This document shows, in pieces, positions 12,916 to 24,885 of a DNA stretch of 64,000 nt (within the stretch, counting starts at the first letter, position 1; the number at the start of each line of letters is the position of its first letter). The stretch covers positions 6,248,001 through 6,312,000 of the forward strand of contig JAQISU010000033.1 in assembly GCA_029339505.1 (NCBI GenBank), in the 5' to 3' direction. The stretch comes from Unio delphinus (Eukaryota > Mollusca > Bivalvia > Unionida > Unionidae). The notes beneath the pieces were generated by a model that saw only the letters and a list, made by a program, of their open reading frames with translations, had not been told where the DNA came from and made no database searches. A program made the translations under genes and the position numbers.

Positions 12916-13576
12916 CTGTATTTCTCCTCATCTTCTTTGTGGGCTCGATCCAACTCTGATTTTTTAACCTCCTTCTCAATTGTCTCTTGGAGATTCCTTT
13001 GCATCCAAAACAGATTTGCTACGTCAATCTGCTGCTTCTTTATCATTTCCTCGAGAGCTGACAGTTTTCCTTCATCCTCCTTCATTCTTTCAATCCTGGC
13101 TTTATTTTTCAAGATAATTCTCTTATGTTCCATCTCCAATTTGTATAACTCTTCCTGTTTTTGCTTGTGCAGCTGTTCCATTCTTTGCAAGTCTTTGTCA
13201 ATGTCCAGTGCCATTTGATTCAAAGCTCCTTGATCGATGTTACTACTAGAACTAGACTCACTCACTGTTGTAGGTTTGTTTGGATTAATTTTAACAGTTT
13301 TACCCACAGGAGCTGAATTACTATCTGCCTTTTTTTCCACATTACTAGGGAGAATTTCCTCCATTGAAACCTGTGACACAACTTTAGGCATTTTAGAACG
13401 GTAAATTCTTGGAGTTAGAGTTTTTGTCATTTCTTGAGCTCCATTTAGCTTTGGAAATAAATTACTTGGGTGCAATGATGAATCAGGCAAGGCATTCTCT
13501 GGATTTTCATCATTTGTTGAGCTTGGTGTCGGTGTTATCAAGAAAGCTTGGTCAAAATTAGGGTAGTCAAAATCCA
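12916..13576 (-). CDS. USP8: USP8 exon 5: linker and first coiled coil
   Basis: The 661-nt exon lies between TTTGCAG and GTAGGT; it enters in phase 1 and leaves in phase 2. It begins DFDYPNFDQAFLITPTP, which resembles the short conserved segment directly after the rhodanese domain in vertebrate USP8. A disordered Ser/Pro-rich stretch follows, including a poly-Ser run, and then about 110 residues of coiled coil (DIDKDLQRMEQLHKQKQEE onwards). The previous exon that could be found (exon 4) also ends in phase 1, so the two can be spliced directly without any rhodanese coding sequence. Confidence 0.82.
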
Positions 13577-14515
13577 CTGCAAAGTAGCAATTCAACATCA
13601 AATCTTAAACCTTTTAATTTCTCTTCTACTGCCATAACAATCATTTGCAAAAGTCATATCTGCCAAACAAATCATAAAAATTCATAAACCAAACAGAGAA
13701 CTATTCATGAAAAATCCTGAAATAATCATCTGTGAAGACAATGAGTGGACAGGCATTTGTTTCTTATTTTATAGCATACTGACCTAAAGAATGAAGGGAA
13801 CGAAAATAAAACTGTAGACATCTTATTTACAAATGTTTTTTGTTCCGGTGTATACAAAACTCATCCCTCGTGCCACCATTATTTCTTCAACATCATTGCC
13901 AAAAGATAACCATTTAAAAGTCATCAAGAAAATATGGGGCACATCATTTGAAAAAAGTAATCTTACTCTGATGTAGAGATGCATATCAACTGTATTAGTT
14001 CCAGAAATTTCTCGATTTAAAAGGAGAATCTACTGGCTCCAAAAAACAACCCACCATCAACACCCATAAAATAAAATAAAAAACAATTAAACATAAAACC
14101 AAGCATTGAATACAGTTGTTTCAAGTTCAAAACAAGGAAATAAGGAAACGTAGATCTGATAAAAGTAAAAAAAAATGTTTTTTGTGTGGCTCCAGTGGGA
14201 ATCCATTCATCTGAAGAACACTCAAATGTACATGGGCACACCCCCGCTGACATGGCACTTTGTTGTTGTGCATCTGATTATTTGTTTAAATGGAGCCAAA
14301 ATCTCAAGGATAAATATAGTTTATACCTAATATTAGGATATAATCCATCCATGCGACCGTTAATTTAATATTTCGTTTGAAATAATGCAGCAATTATGGT
14401 TCAAAATGTCATCTGGTACTAACAAGATTTCAGTTTGCATGTGTACCTATTCAAAAAATGTTTATATATGCAAAACACATGTACAAATATTGTTAAAGCT
14501 ATGTTAAAAATCTAA

Positions 14516-14519
<4 letters not shown>

Positions 14520-14560
<41 letters not shown>
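14520..14560. repeat. (CA)n microsatellite
   Basis: About 20 uninterrupted AC dinucleotides. Confidence 0.95.
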
Positions 14561-15006
14561 CAGAAACATGTACTAAGATGGAGAGATAGAAAAAAAGTAC
14601 TGTGAACAGGATGCACATGAATTACAGAAGGCAAAAGTAAAAGCAAACCACTTCATATTTAAAACAAAAACAAAAGAAAAAAACAAAATAAATAAAAATA
14701 GAAGGCTATAACTGGGCTTAAACTGCAACTGTCCAATGCATTAGTATAATTAATTGAACCACTTTACCTTACACCATCATTCTCAATTAAAACAAAGCTG
14801 ACAATTAACATATAATAAATGAGATGTCTGGATAGGATCCTTAGGATTATAAATATAAGTAAACTTTTCTGCTTTTTGTTTTTATTTTTTTATATTTTTT
14901 AAAATTTTATATCAGTCACAGCACTAAAAGGAAACAAATCATAAAACATTTTCTTCAATAAATATTTCTTTGAAAACTGCTGTAATCACTAATTTGTCTT
15001 TGTCTT

Positions 15007-15007
<1 letters not shown>

Positions 15008-15090
<83 letters not shown>

Positions 15091-15110
15091 ATATATATAT
15101 ATATATATGA
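15008..15110. repeat. (TA)n microsatellite
   Basis: About 100 bases of nearly pure TA directly left of the duplicated block. The left copy of the duplication is also preceded by (AT)n, suggesting that the microsatellite was part of the duplicated DNA or mediated the event. Confidence 0.9.
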
Positions 15111-15410
15111 ATGAGAAAGAGCTTTATAAATATAGGACAGAACGGAATGTGCTATCCCTGGATTATACAGATAATGCTTGATAATTGTAGACAGAATTAA
15201 TATTTAAAACAAATAATACTATCATACAGGTTAGAGAGGTTTTAATTCATACTCTAAGGAGATTCACCACACAGGTGAAAAGGAACCCACAGAATATGGG
15301 TCGGTGTGTGCAAGCAAAACAAACGGTGCCGTTTACCCGCGGACCAAGGTTCGATCCTCTGTAGAGTACGATTTTTTTTTATCTAACCTGTATGATAGTA
15401 TTGTTTGTAT

Positions 15411-15462
<52 letters not shown>

Positions 15463-15828
15463 AAGCACTGAACATGAAATTTAAATTTAGTTTTTTTTAT
15501 CATGGAATGAACTACCTAAATGAGTTCGGATTAATGCGGTATTTTTTTCCCCTCATTTAACAGTCATGTAGAATCAAAATACATATTTATGGAATGTCCC
15601 CCATTTCATTGTATTATGTCTGACACTGTGTGTATATTTGTGTGTCCCCGTTCTGATGGTAAAATGTCTGATACATTATTTGCAGGAAATCAACCGCAAA
15701 TCAATTATAAATGACATATATATCACATGCATGGTAAAATAAATCGTTCTTTCCCAAAGTTTGCTAAAATAATGATGTTCCCGATTTGATAGTAAAAATC
15801 TTATATCCCCGTTTTGTGTGTTTTATAA

Positions 15829-15931
<103 letters not shown>

Positions 15932-15941
15932 CAGGTATGTA

Positions 15942-17895
15942 CACCGCTCCCTCGATAACTCGCGCCCTGATAACCCGCGAACCCGCTTATAACGCGGTGT
16001 CCGGCGTGGATCCGGTTTTTTTTAAAGAAAATATTTTTTAAAAATGAAGAAAATCGTGATCAGAACTGGTGAATGAAACCTTGATATATCGCCCGTTTTA
16101 TCGTCGAAAATGACGGTTAGTGCCCGAAAAGTTCGAATTAAATCGTGAAATTTTCAGGTTTTAATAAGGAATCACATATCTTGTTAGATTTTATCGGAAA
16201 AAATATTTTCTCAGTTCACTGTAAATAATAATAATGTTTATGTATAGGGGAAATTAGTGTTTTAATCTTTTCATTGTGTTGCAGTGTAAGCAGTATAATC
16301 GTTGCATGTTCTCTTCTATTCAAACATGAAAAGAATCAATTGACCGTCACATCGATGCCCGCGAGCACATCTGTGAGAACCTAATTAACTGCCGGCTGCG
16401 TTTTGATCGACGACTTGGGGAAGTGTTTGTTGCATTGTAAAACTCAATTAAAATAGACCTGCTTTGTTTTATAAGGCGGTCTTTTGTATCAAATCAGGTA
16501 AAAGACGCACAATACAAAAGTTCAAAGGAATGCAAATCCTACATGCATAAACTCTTGTGGTCAATATCGTGTCTCAACATCGATCAAATTAGTTGGACCA
16601 ATCGAACATGGTTTCAAATAGTATGTACTTACTGTCATCAAAGTATATATTAATCAGTAACTTATCCTAATCATTTGTAAATGTGATCATGGAGAGCAAG
16701 GGAATCAAGCGAAAGGCGTACTCGGTGAATGAAAAGCTTGCTGTCATTGAGAGGGTTCGTAATGGTGAATCAAGATCAAAAGTTTGTAGTGAACTTAAAC
16801 TTGCCGAGTCGACACTCAGAGGTTGGCTCAAGGATGAGCAGAAATTTCGGGATTATTTGCATGAAGTAGATTCTGATTATGGATTTAAACGGAAACGGGC
16901 ACGCACTGCAAACGACACAGAATTAGATGATGCTGTATACACCTGGTTCACACAACAACGTAAACAAAGTGTTCAGATTTCGGGAACAATTCTCAAGGTC
17001 CAGGCAGAGAAAATGGCAAAAACTATGGATACTGAATCAGATTTCATGGCAAGCCATGGATGGCTTTGGAGATTCCAGCGCCGACATGGAATAAAACAAA
17101 ATTCTTTGTCGGGAGAGATACGCTCAGCAAATCAGGAGGCCGCATCTAGTTATCCCAACCAACTCCGAGAGATACTGACCCGTGATGGATATACAGACGA
17201 CCAAGTTTATAATTGTGATGAGGCTAGTCTATGCTATCGGATGATTTAAATATTTTTTTGTATATTTATTTTACATGTCTGATGTTTAGACCCATTAAAT
17301 TCATGGTTGGTAATGGTTTATCTTTGTAATGTTTTTTTTTTTTTTTTTTTTACATTTTACTCTATCTATCTATCTCATCAATCTATCTATGTATCTATTT
17401 AGTGATAGCAGAATTTTATGTTTTAGATCAACACAAGTTTCGACGTCGTTTTTCGATATGAATATTATCTTTTTTGATAAAATAAATCTTGATTCATTTT
17501 GAACAAACAATAAAACTAAAATGTATCCAAATCAACACAGAAAGCAGTGACGTAATACACAATGTGTTTAGCGATCCACATGTTAAGAGTACTGATACCT
17601 CGTGGAATAATGTTTGTTTTTACGCTCTTTTCAAGATATTTTATCCAGAAATTAAAGGTAATTTATAAAGAAAAACAAACAACAACTTTATAAAGAAATA
17701 TTTATTCACATTTATTTTCAGCACGATTATAAAACGAGTATTTAACAATGCACCCCCCCCTTTCGTCTATCTGTCGATCTCCCATCTCTTTATTAGTTTT
17801 TTTTTTATATAGGTCCCTCGGTAACTTGCGCCCTCGCTTATAGTGCGGTCGATGTTTTTGGACCCCGTTGTGCGCAAGTTATCGAGGGAGCGGTG
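15942..17895 (+). mobile_element. Pogo/Tigger-type DNA transposon, internally deleted
   Basis: Terminal inverted repeats CACCGCTCCCTCGATAACTC (left) and, on the complement of the right end, CACCGCTCCCTCGATAACTT are nearly perfect. TA target-site duplications lie at 15940-15941 and 17896-17897. The element is 1.95 kb and contains a 187-codon transposase remnant (16689-17249). TIR type, TA target and the CENP-B-like protein all point to the Tc1/mariner-related pogo group. Confidence 0.9.
16689..17249 (+). pseudogene. Tigger transposase, N-terminal part
   Basis: The protein starts MESKGIKRKAYSVNEKLAVI, a psq/CENP-B helix-turn-helix (about residues 10-55). A second CENP-B-type DNA-binding helix-turn-helix follows (about residues 70-145, with WLWRFQRRHGI). 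The frame ends a few residues into the DDE domain at VYNCDEASL, where the Asp is the first catalytic residue. Pogo/Tigger transposases are usually about 450-600 residues, so the other catalytic acidic residues are missing. The remnant could still bind the TIRs but cannot catalyse transposition. Confidence 0.88.
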
Positions 17896-18030
17896 TAGTT
17901 AGGTATGTTTCTGTGTATGTATGTGTGTATATAAGTGTGTATTTTTTTTAAAAAATCTGTCATTAGCAAACTCTAATGCTTTGATATCTTTTTCTCCAAT
18001 AACTAATTTTTGAAGCTATGTTACTATTAC

Positions 18031-18180
18031 TTTGTCCTGGTGTAACGAACGGTGGTTCCCAATGAGTCGTGCCTGAATTGTGATTGAGATAGAAAAATCT
18101 TCTTGTGTTTGGATCCAATCTTTTTTCCCAGCCAGGAGGAAGGTTTGGAGATGGTATTGTCTTTGATGTGTGTCTCTCTT
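18031..18180 (-). pseudogene. USP8: Duplicated USP8 WW exon in the exon 4-5 intron
   Basis: A 150-nt copy of exon 9 with an intact acceptor (TTTTCAG) and a GT donor. The last exon base is A instead of G, which weakens the donor. The encoded WW module is complete, with one visible change (Tyr to Phe in the RRYFYLN strand, reading RRFFYLN). The exon is phase 1-1 and lies in the intron joining exon 4 (phase 1 out) to exon 5 (phase 1 in). If spliced, it would insert a second WW domain in frame, upstream of the coiled coils. Whether it is used cannot be told from sequence. Confidence 0.8.
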
Positions 18181-18719
18181 CTGAAAATGATGGAATGTTC
18201 AGCAGTCATGAATAATTATTAGTCAGTTGTCCTTTTATTCTTCAAAATGAAAATTCTTTAGAGACAACACACACATGCATTTATTTGTCCACTAAAAAGA
18301 AAAGCTACTGAAAATACCAACTCGACATTTACAAATTTAGCAAACATAAGGAGACTCACTCACATGGTTTTAAATCTGACCTTCCCTAATTGCATGCTAT
18401 TTATTTTATCCCATCATCATGCTCAGCCACTGAAAGCATGTATCAACATGAAGAAGTGATTAAGGTTTGTTCCTTGTGATCTATTGAGTACTTTACTAAT
18501 CATGTAATAACCACTTTTACACTAAGTGTCACTGTTGCTTCACATCTTGTCTCTTGTGATCCAATATGAAGTATACACATCTGGTGTCTCATGAATTGAG
18601 ATCTGTTACATTCAATTCTGATTGGTGTTTATTGTTTGTTCCAGTCCAGAGTAAAACAACAATCACTAATCAGAACTGTAGAACAAGATGAAAAATTCTG
18701 CTAGTTGTGGGATTGAGGT

Positions 18720-21050
18720 ACTCAAAAGAAATATTATTGTTGTCTTTGTACGTCTGTCAATACATGCCACATTCATAGACCTTCAAAGTGGAGAGTTCAT
18801 AAGATTCTCTCCATGAATGAAGGCTTGAATATTTCCTTCACAGGCCACTCCTAATAAGAGACAGACTTAAAGGAGGAATCAGTCTACACAGGGATGGAAT
18901 ACCCATGACTGTCATTGTTTGACAAGATTTGGCTTCACTAGAACATTTGTGGGTAGATCTATGACAATATCACAAGGATTGTCGGCACAGGAAGTGTCCT
19001 ATCAACAGAGGCGATCAAAATCAGTTTGCAGTTCTGACCTTTTAAATTTTTAATTATGTTTTATACTAACACTGTGTGGGTAAACAAAAGCACTCCCAAC
19101 TGATTGAATGTCCATACATGGCCCACGCTGCTTGGTCAGGAACTGGGGAGACAAAGATGTGCAATTTGTGTTTCCACGCTTTTATGAAAAGACTGATCAT
19201 TTTTCACCACCAAATTGTGCAAATCTGATGCAACATCAATTGGTGAATAGACCATTTGGCATGAATGGTCCAACCCATTCTTGACAGAATCAGCCAGGAT
19301 ACTAAACTTTATATAGTTATGCTGAGTTGGAACTGCTAAACCAGAACACACTGATTGGGTAATAGGTTCCCCAATGCCTGAGGAAGTAGGTCTCTACCGA
19401 TTAAATTTCTGACATAATTAAGAGTTGGTCTTTGAAGAAATGAAAGGCAGTGGTTATAGCCTAAGAAGAGACATATCCATTTGTTTCTTCATTCTGCTGA
19501 CGGTTGCAAAAACATAGAAACAGGTGGGCTCCCAAACTGTACCTTCTGAGATCCGTACACACTGTACTTCCAGTTGGGGAGTATCTACAGGAATCTCTGT
19601 CATCAGCCAACAATAGTTTTGCCACTGACTCTCTAATATTATTATCTTGCCTCTGATTCAAATATTTTAATCAAGGGAACTAGAAAAGGGACACCATTGA
19701 GCTACCAATGTAGATACACTGCTGTATTGAACAATCTGAGGAGTTGCAAAAACACTCACTGTGAGCCACTTCCTATTGTAAGTGTACTGCATGAGTTCAA
19801 TGATACACATCACTTGAATGTGAGGTAGTCAGTGCAATGGAGATTGGTTATAAATTCCATACGGAAGTAGAAAAAATGATGGGATGGGCAGATGATGGAC
19901 TTTTCCCAGTTTACTAGGAAACTGAGAGGATATGAAAGGGATAGGAGATGGTCTTTGCCCTTGAAAAGAATAGAACCTACCATATCTTTATGGTAGATGT
20001 CATCCATATATGCTTCGGTTGCTGTGGGTGAAGTTGACAGGGGGATGATAAGGATACTGGAAGCTGGCTGTCTGAAAAGAAAATATTAGAACTGCCCAGA
20101 TCGTTAATTTTACTGGTAAGGCAGCCAGTGATTTCTTTGATTTATTTGACAGACTGTGGTACAAGATGAAAGGAAGGACAATCCACATTTTCTTACAAGT
20201 CCACACAGGTCTAAATGCTGAAGGAGGTGAAGGTCATTCTTAAGCCAGCAACACCCAATAAATCTCATCCATTGCAGCCTTGAAGCTAAACTGTACTCTC
20301 CAGAGTTGGGTCAGAGTGGGATAGATCATTAGAAAGATTACATACTCAACGTGCTGGATATCCTGGTCTACTACAACATCCTGGAATGAATAGAACATGC
20401 CCAGTGGCATGGACGAGGCAATGCAGACTTTCATTACATGAGCACAAGTACCTACTCATTGGATATATTGGCCACATCCATTGGACAGACTTGTCATCCC
20501 GGTAAAGACTGCTGGTTCATTTGTAGCATGGACAGCACAGACATGGACTGTGTAAAGGAATATACAGACAACTTGGTTTGAACTGGTTGTGCCACAGAAT
20601 TAACGATAGGGTCTTCATTAAGATCTCTGTAAGGCTTAGAACTGGCCATGTCATAGGAGTGGAGAAATACAATTATTAATGGTAAAGTGAACAGATATAT
20701 CAATAAGATCCACTAGAGTTCCGACATCGGCCATACCATATGAATTGATTGATGGATAGATCTCTTAGATCCCTGGATGGTTCAGTATCGTAGGGCCCCA
20801 TAAGCCTGGCAGTTTTCAGACTAACAATCTATAGTCAGAAGGAAGAATGTATAGCTGGATTGCTTTGTTGGCATCCTGAATGGTATTGGAATGGTGTTAT
20901 TTTCTTCACTGACAGATCTCAAAGATCTGTACTAAATCCTATGCACCCTTATTTACAGGCCTGAAAGCCATGGATGGGCAGGTTGTGGGAACCTAGGCAA
21001 GAGGTACATTCCACCATATTTCTGATATTTATTATTCAGAAATGTGACAG
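18720..21050 (-). mobile_element. DIRS-like retrotransposon relic
   Basis: Minus-strand fragments in several frames line up as one decayed pol gene. There is a reverse transcriptase box AYMDDIY (near 20000), then FLVNWEKSIICPSHHF and YFRMEF (about 19870-19940) as in DIRS-type reverse transcriptases. An RNase H-like TDLRRYSLGAHLF follows near 19530, then a tail with WTFNQLGVLLF and KLILIAS near 18940-19080. Stops and frameshifts are numerous. No tyrosine recombinase or terminal repeats were identified, so the DIRS assignment rests on the RT and tail pattern. Confidence 0.55.
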
Positions 21051-21400
21051 GCTTAAAAACAATGTGAACCACTACATGCAACAATGATACTCTGTTGAGG
21101 TACATGGACAGAAATAGCAAAGTTCACAACTGTTACAAATTCACATATAAACTGGTAAAAATGAAGAAGAAAAAAAACTCCCAATGTATATAATGTGCAG
21201 TAGATATTTTATTATGAACAATATATCCAAATTTGATGATGACTGAGTGAAATTCAAGAGCATATTGAAGTGAATTTGTTTTGGAGGTCTCAACATGATG
21301 TTAACTCATCAGCAGTAAAAGCTAAACACTAGTGACACCTGACAGTGTAAAGGGAGGTTACTTCCTTTTGCCCATATGATATAGATGGAAAGGACATTTT

Positions 21401-23046
21401 TAGAGCTGTACCGATTAATCGTCCGTACTCATAATTGGGCCGATTATTAGAACAATCGGTATAATCGGTATCGGCAGTAATAATCGGTGCCGATGCAAAT
21501 AAATTTCCAAAATATAATTTCAATTATAACATTCATCTTGACATGGCTTTAAAACTGAATTAAATAGTGGAAACTAAAGAAGAAACATTTGATTTGGGGA
21601 TTAATTGAAAGACAATATATTCTTAAAAGTAACTACTGTTTTAACACACTTGCTGTAAACTACCGCTAATTATTGCTGAGACCTCCCAATTATTTTCTTC
21701 TAAACAAGAAAGGTCCTACATGTTCTGTTGCATCACCTGTGAATTATTGTTGTGACGAAATAATTACTTTTCTATAAAAAATTAGCATCTTCACTAAATA
21801 GAATGTCACACAACGAATGCTTAACTCCAATGCCATTCCCACGAAAAAATCTTACACGAATTAACATCTGGCATTATTAGACCGTATATACCAATGTTAA
21901 TTACCATCATTAAATGTTGTTGGAGCTGTTATTGTAACTGATGTTGTAGAGTTTAACGTCATTTTTCAGCACACGATAGCTTTACATGGCGGCCAGTATT
22001 ATTGGTGGAGGAAGAACCCGGGAACGTAAAAATGAATATTGTCCCCGGGTTCCAAACACTCTAAGTATGCCTCAGAAACAATGTACTGGTATAGTTAGTG
22101 TTTAAAATACCTCTTGTCACAAGCCAGTTTCAGGCATTTTAATGATTAACTGGCCTGTACTGCCGTCGAAAAACTAGAGAGAAATTCACCGACTATCATC
22201 AAAGGAGACTCCAAAACATCAAGCTTTCCATTGTGTGGAAAGTTATGATGTTTGTTCAGCCAAAAGACAAAACTAAAATTGATTGATCTTGATCTCAGTC
22301 GATCTATGAGAATTTTAGCTTTTATTATTACCCCTCTTCGAGAGCATGTAAATTATGATGGTTATGTGCCTTGTACAATCAAACGTGTGTACCTTTTTAA
22401 ACATATTGCCTCAATTTGTAGGATCGCTTTTATCATTGAAAATGAGTAACTCTTGAGAGGTGATTCATTGTAAATGAAAGAGCTATGAAGGACTTTCTGA
22501 AATGTTATCTAGAAGAATGCAACGAATAAAACAAAATCTGCATCCAATATATTTGGGAATAAATATGGATTTAAGTGACGCTATGCACGCTTTGCACCGT
22601 GTAAGTACTATACATTATAGTACATGGTCTCCCCGGCCCACGAATTATGAAGTCTGTATTTACCTTTATTTAATTTCGTGTTGGAGAAATCAGAAATATG
22701 CACATGCAAAATAATAACAAAATCAATCATGGTATTGTATAGCAGTTTAATAATTGTTGGGTCACCGAAAGTTACTTTTTTTTAACAAGCCTATGTCTTA
22801 AGTCACGGAAAAAAATATTGTTTCATGTTCCAAGATTTACAGCCGTTACAGTAGTCAACAAAAAGACCTAAAAACGGTAAAGTTTAGGCATTGGCCAATA
22901 TTTTTTCCTAAATTATTAAGCTTATACGCGAGTATATATACTGTGATAATTAAATAATCGGTCTCATAATCGGTATCAGCAATTTAAATAATCGGCCATA
23001 CGTGGTATCGGCATAATCGGCAAAAAGTGACATCGGTACAGCTCTA
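21401..23046. mobile_element. TIR DNA element, non-autonomous
   Basis: The left end TAGAGCTGTACCGATTAATC is inverted at the right end (…GATCGGTACAGCTCTA-type), and the subterminal regions on both sides are rich in CCGATTATCGGTATCGG-like inverted motifs (21410-21490 and 22960-23035). Such subterminal palindromes are typical of hAT-like elements. No transposase frame remains, and I could not define a clean target-site duplication. A truncated family-1 SINE (21938-22025) is nested inside. Confidence 0.7.
21938..22025 (-). mobile_element. Truncated family-1 SINE
   Basis: Matches the tail-side half of the SINE at 10013 (GTTTAAC, TTTTTCAGCACA, GGCGGCCAGTATTATTGGTG, GAACCCGGGAA) and then stops; the tRNA-like head is missing. 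Confidence 0.7.
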
Positions 23047-24321
23047 GGTCACATTTTTCATTGTTTTGGAGGGCTGGATTCAGGAGGTGGCAGTCTAATA
23101 TTCTTAATGTTAATGTGATCAGGGAACATATTAGAAGGAGAAACTGTCAGATATATTCAATAAGGACATGTCTTTCACTGATTCCTGACCAAGTAAAAGG
23201 CAAAATAAGAAATAAACCAGCTCTGTGATGAGCGAGGTATGTTATGCACATTAACACACATTACTTTAACTATCACCTACTGAATAGGTGGGTAGAAAGG
23301 ATGAGTTTATAATCATTACAATTAAATGGTATCATTTCAGTTATTGCATACATCGCAGCCTCAGTTTGAACGACTATAGTATCAAACTTGTCACTGGTTT
23401 TTCTGAAACAGCAAAAGAACTGAAGACTAGTAGAAAAGTGAACTGTGTTGAGTACAGGAATGAGAGGGATGTGTATCTATAGATAAATAACTTGTTCCAG
23501 GGATGAGTGCTTGCACAAATTTTTCCTAAGACCTGCATACACTATATGCAGCTGCAAGTCATTATGGCAAAAAGTGTTTTGTAAACAGACACATCATTAG
23601 CTAGTGACCATAAGAGTTTCATGGCAATCCATCTAGAACTGAGGACTCAATGTGTTAAAGAGATTGTGTGTCAAACTGATGGACAGACAGTAGCAGACAA
23701 GAATTCCTATATACCCCTTGCAAGGGTATAGCACCCAAAGTTAACATTAGTGATGTTAAAATGAGACTTCCAAAAGACTGGTACAATTACTTCAATGGCT
23801 TGTTATACAATGTGATTTTTCACATAATTATGAACATTAAAGTACATTCATTTCATGAACACAGACAATTTAAATGACCAATTAAGAGAATGCTTAAGCT
23901 ACAGCTTCCATTTATATGTTGTTATCAAACAAATATTAATCCTTTTATTTAATTTCGTCTCAAATGACTGGAGAACATGCCTTGGATGTCCTTTTAGTTC
24001 CGCTTTAAGAGTTTTACCAAACTTTTGAACTCTGACTAATGAAGCAATTTATTACTCTATTCAGACTGTCACCAGACTAACTTTGTTATATCAATATCAA
24101 GTAGCACTGTCTCTTGCCTGTTTTAGGAGGGAACTTGGTTTTACATGTATTAACCCACATGTTTCACTTGCAGTTCTAATATTATCATAATGCACTAGTA
24201 TTGTACATGAAAAAGTACCTCTCTTGTACAGAGATAGTGCCTAAAGGCAACCAGCACTCTGCCCCAATGTTTGGTACTTAGAAAATAAATATTTAAGTCT
24301 ACATACTGTTTACTGGAATAC

Positions 24322-24479
24322 CTTTTACTGTTTTAGCTGAATCAGTTTCCTTGCTTGTTGCAGCCTCTAAACCTTCATCCTTTGTTATCTTAACATTATC
24401 TTTGCCTGTGTCTTTTTTCTCCAAGGTGTTGAGAGAAGATAATTTTTCCTCTACTGTCTTGTGTTCAAGCTCCTCATAT
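24322..24479 (-). CDS. USP8: USP8 exon 4: charged linker
   Basis: 158 nt between TACACAG and GTATTC. Its first base completes the Arg codon split from exon 3, giving LKQR-YEELEHK, which resembles the SESLKLRYEE-type junction that ends the USP8 dimerisation domain. The remaining 52 codons are a Glu/Lys/Thr-rich linker ending DSAKTVK, phase 1 out. In vertebrate USP8 the rhodanese domain follows here; in this window the next recognised exon (13576) starts in the same phase. Confidence 0.82.
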
Positions 24480-24854
24480 CTGTGTACAAGTAAATAATAT
24501 TTAAATTATTCAGAAAAAGATAAGTCATGGGAATCAGTCAGAATTTCATAATCAATAATCGGTTCCACTTAGCCAATGATAATCAGTTATAATCAGTTAC
24601 TGAGAGCAAATTTTAATTTTTGCTTGTTATAGGTATATCTTTGTGCAGAATGCTAATAAATGTGCAGGAGTAATCTCTTTTAATGATGTATATTTTAACC
24701 TGAAGAAAAAAAAATACATTTCTTAATGTAGTGTTGTTATTTTTTTATACTGCAACTTTGTCAAATGAATGCAACTTTTTATGGCTGATAAGTCTTATAT
24801 AACTGAAATACTGCTGTAATACTAAAAATCATTTCATTCATATGTGATGTGTCT

Positions 24855-24885
<31 letters not shown>

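Noticed and set aside
21392..23056. 8-bp target-site duplication around the TIR element
   Set aside because: ACATTTTT occurs near both ends but not directly adjacent to symmetrical TIR termini.
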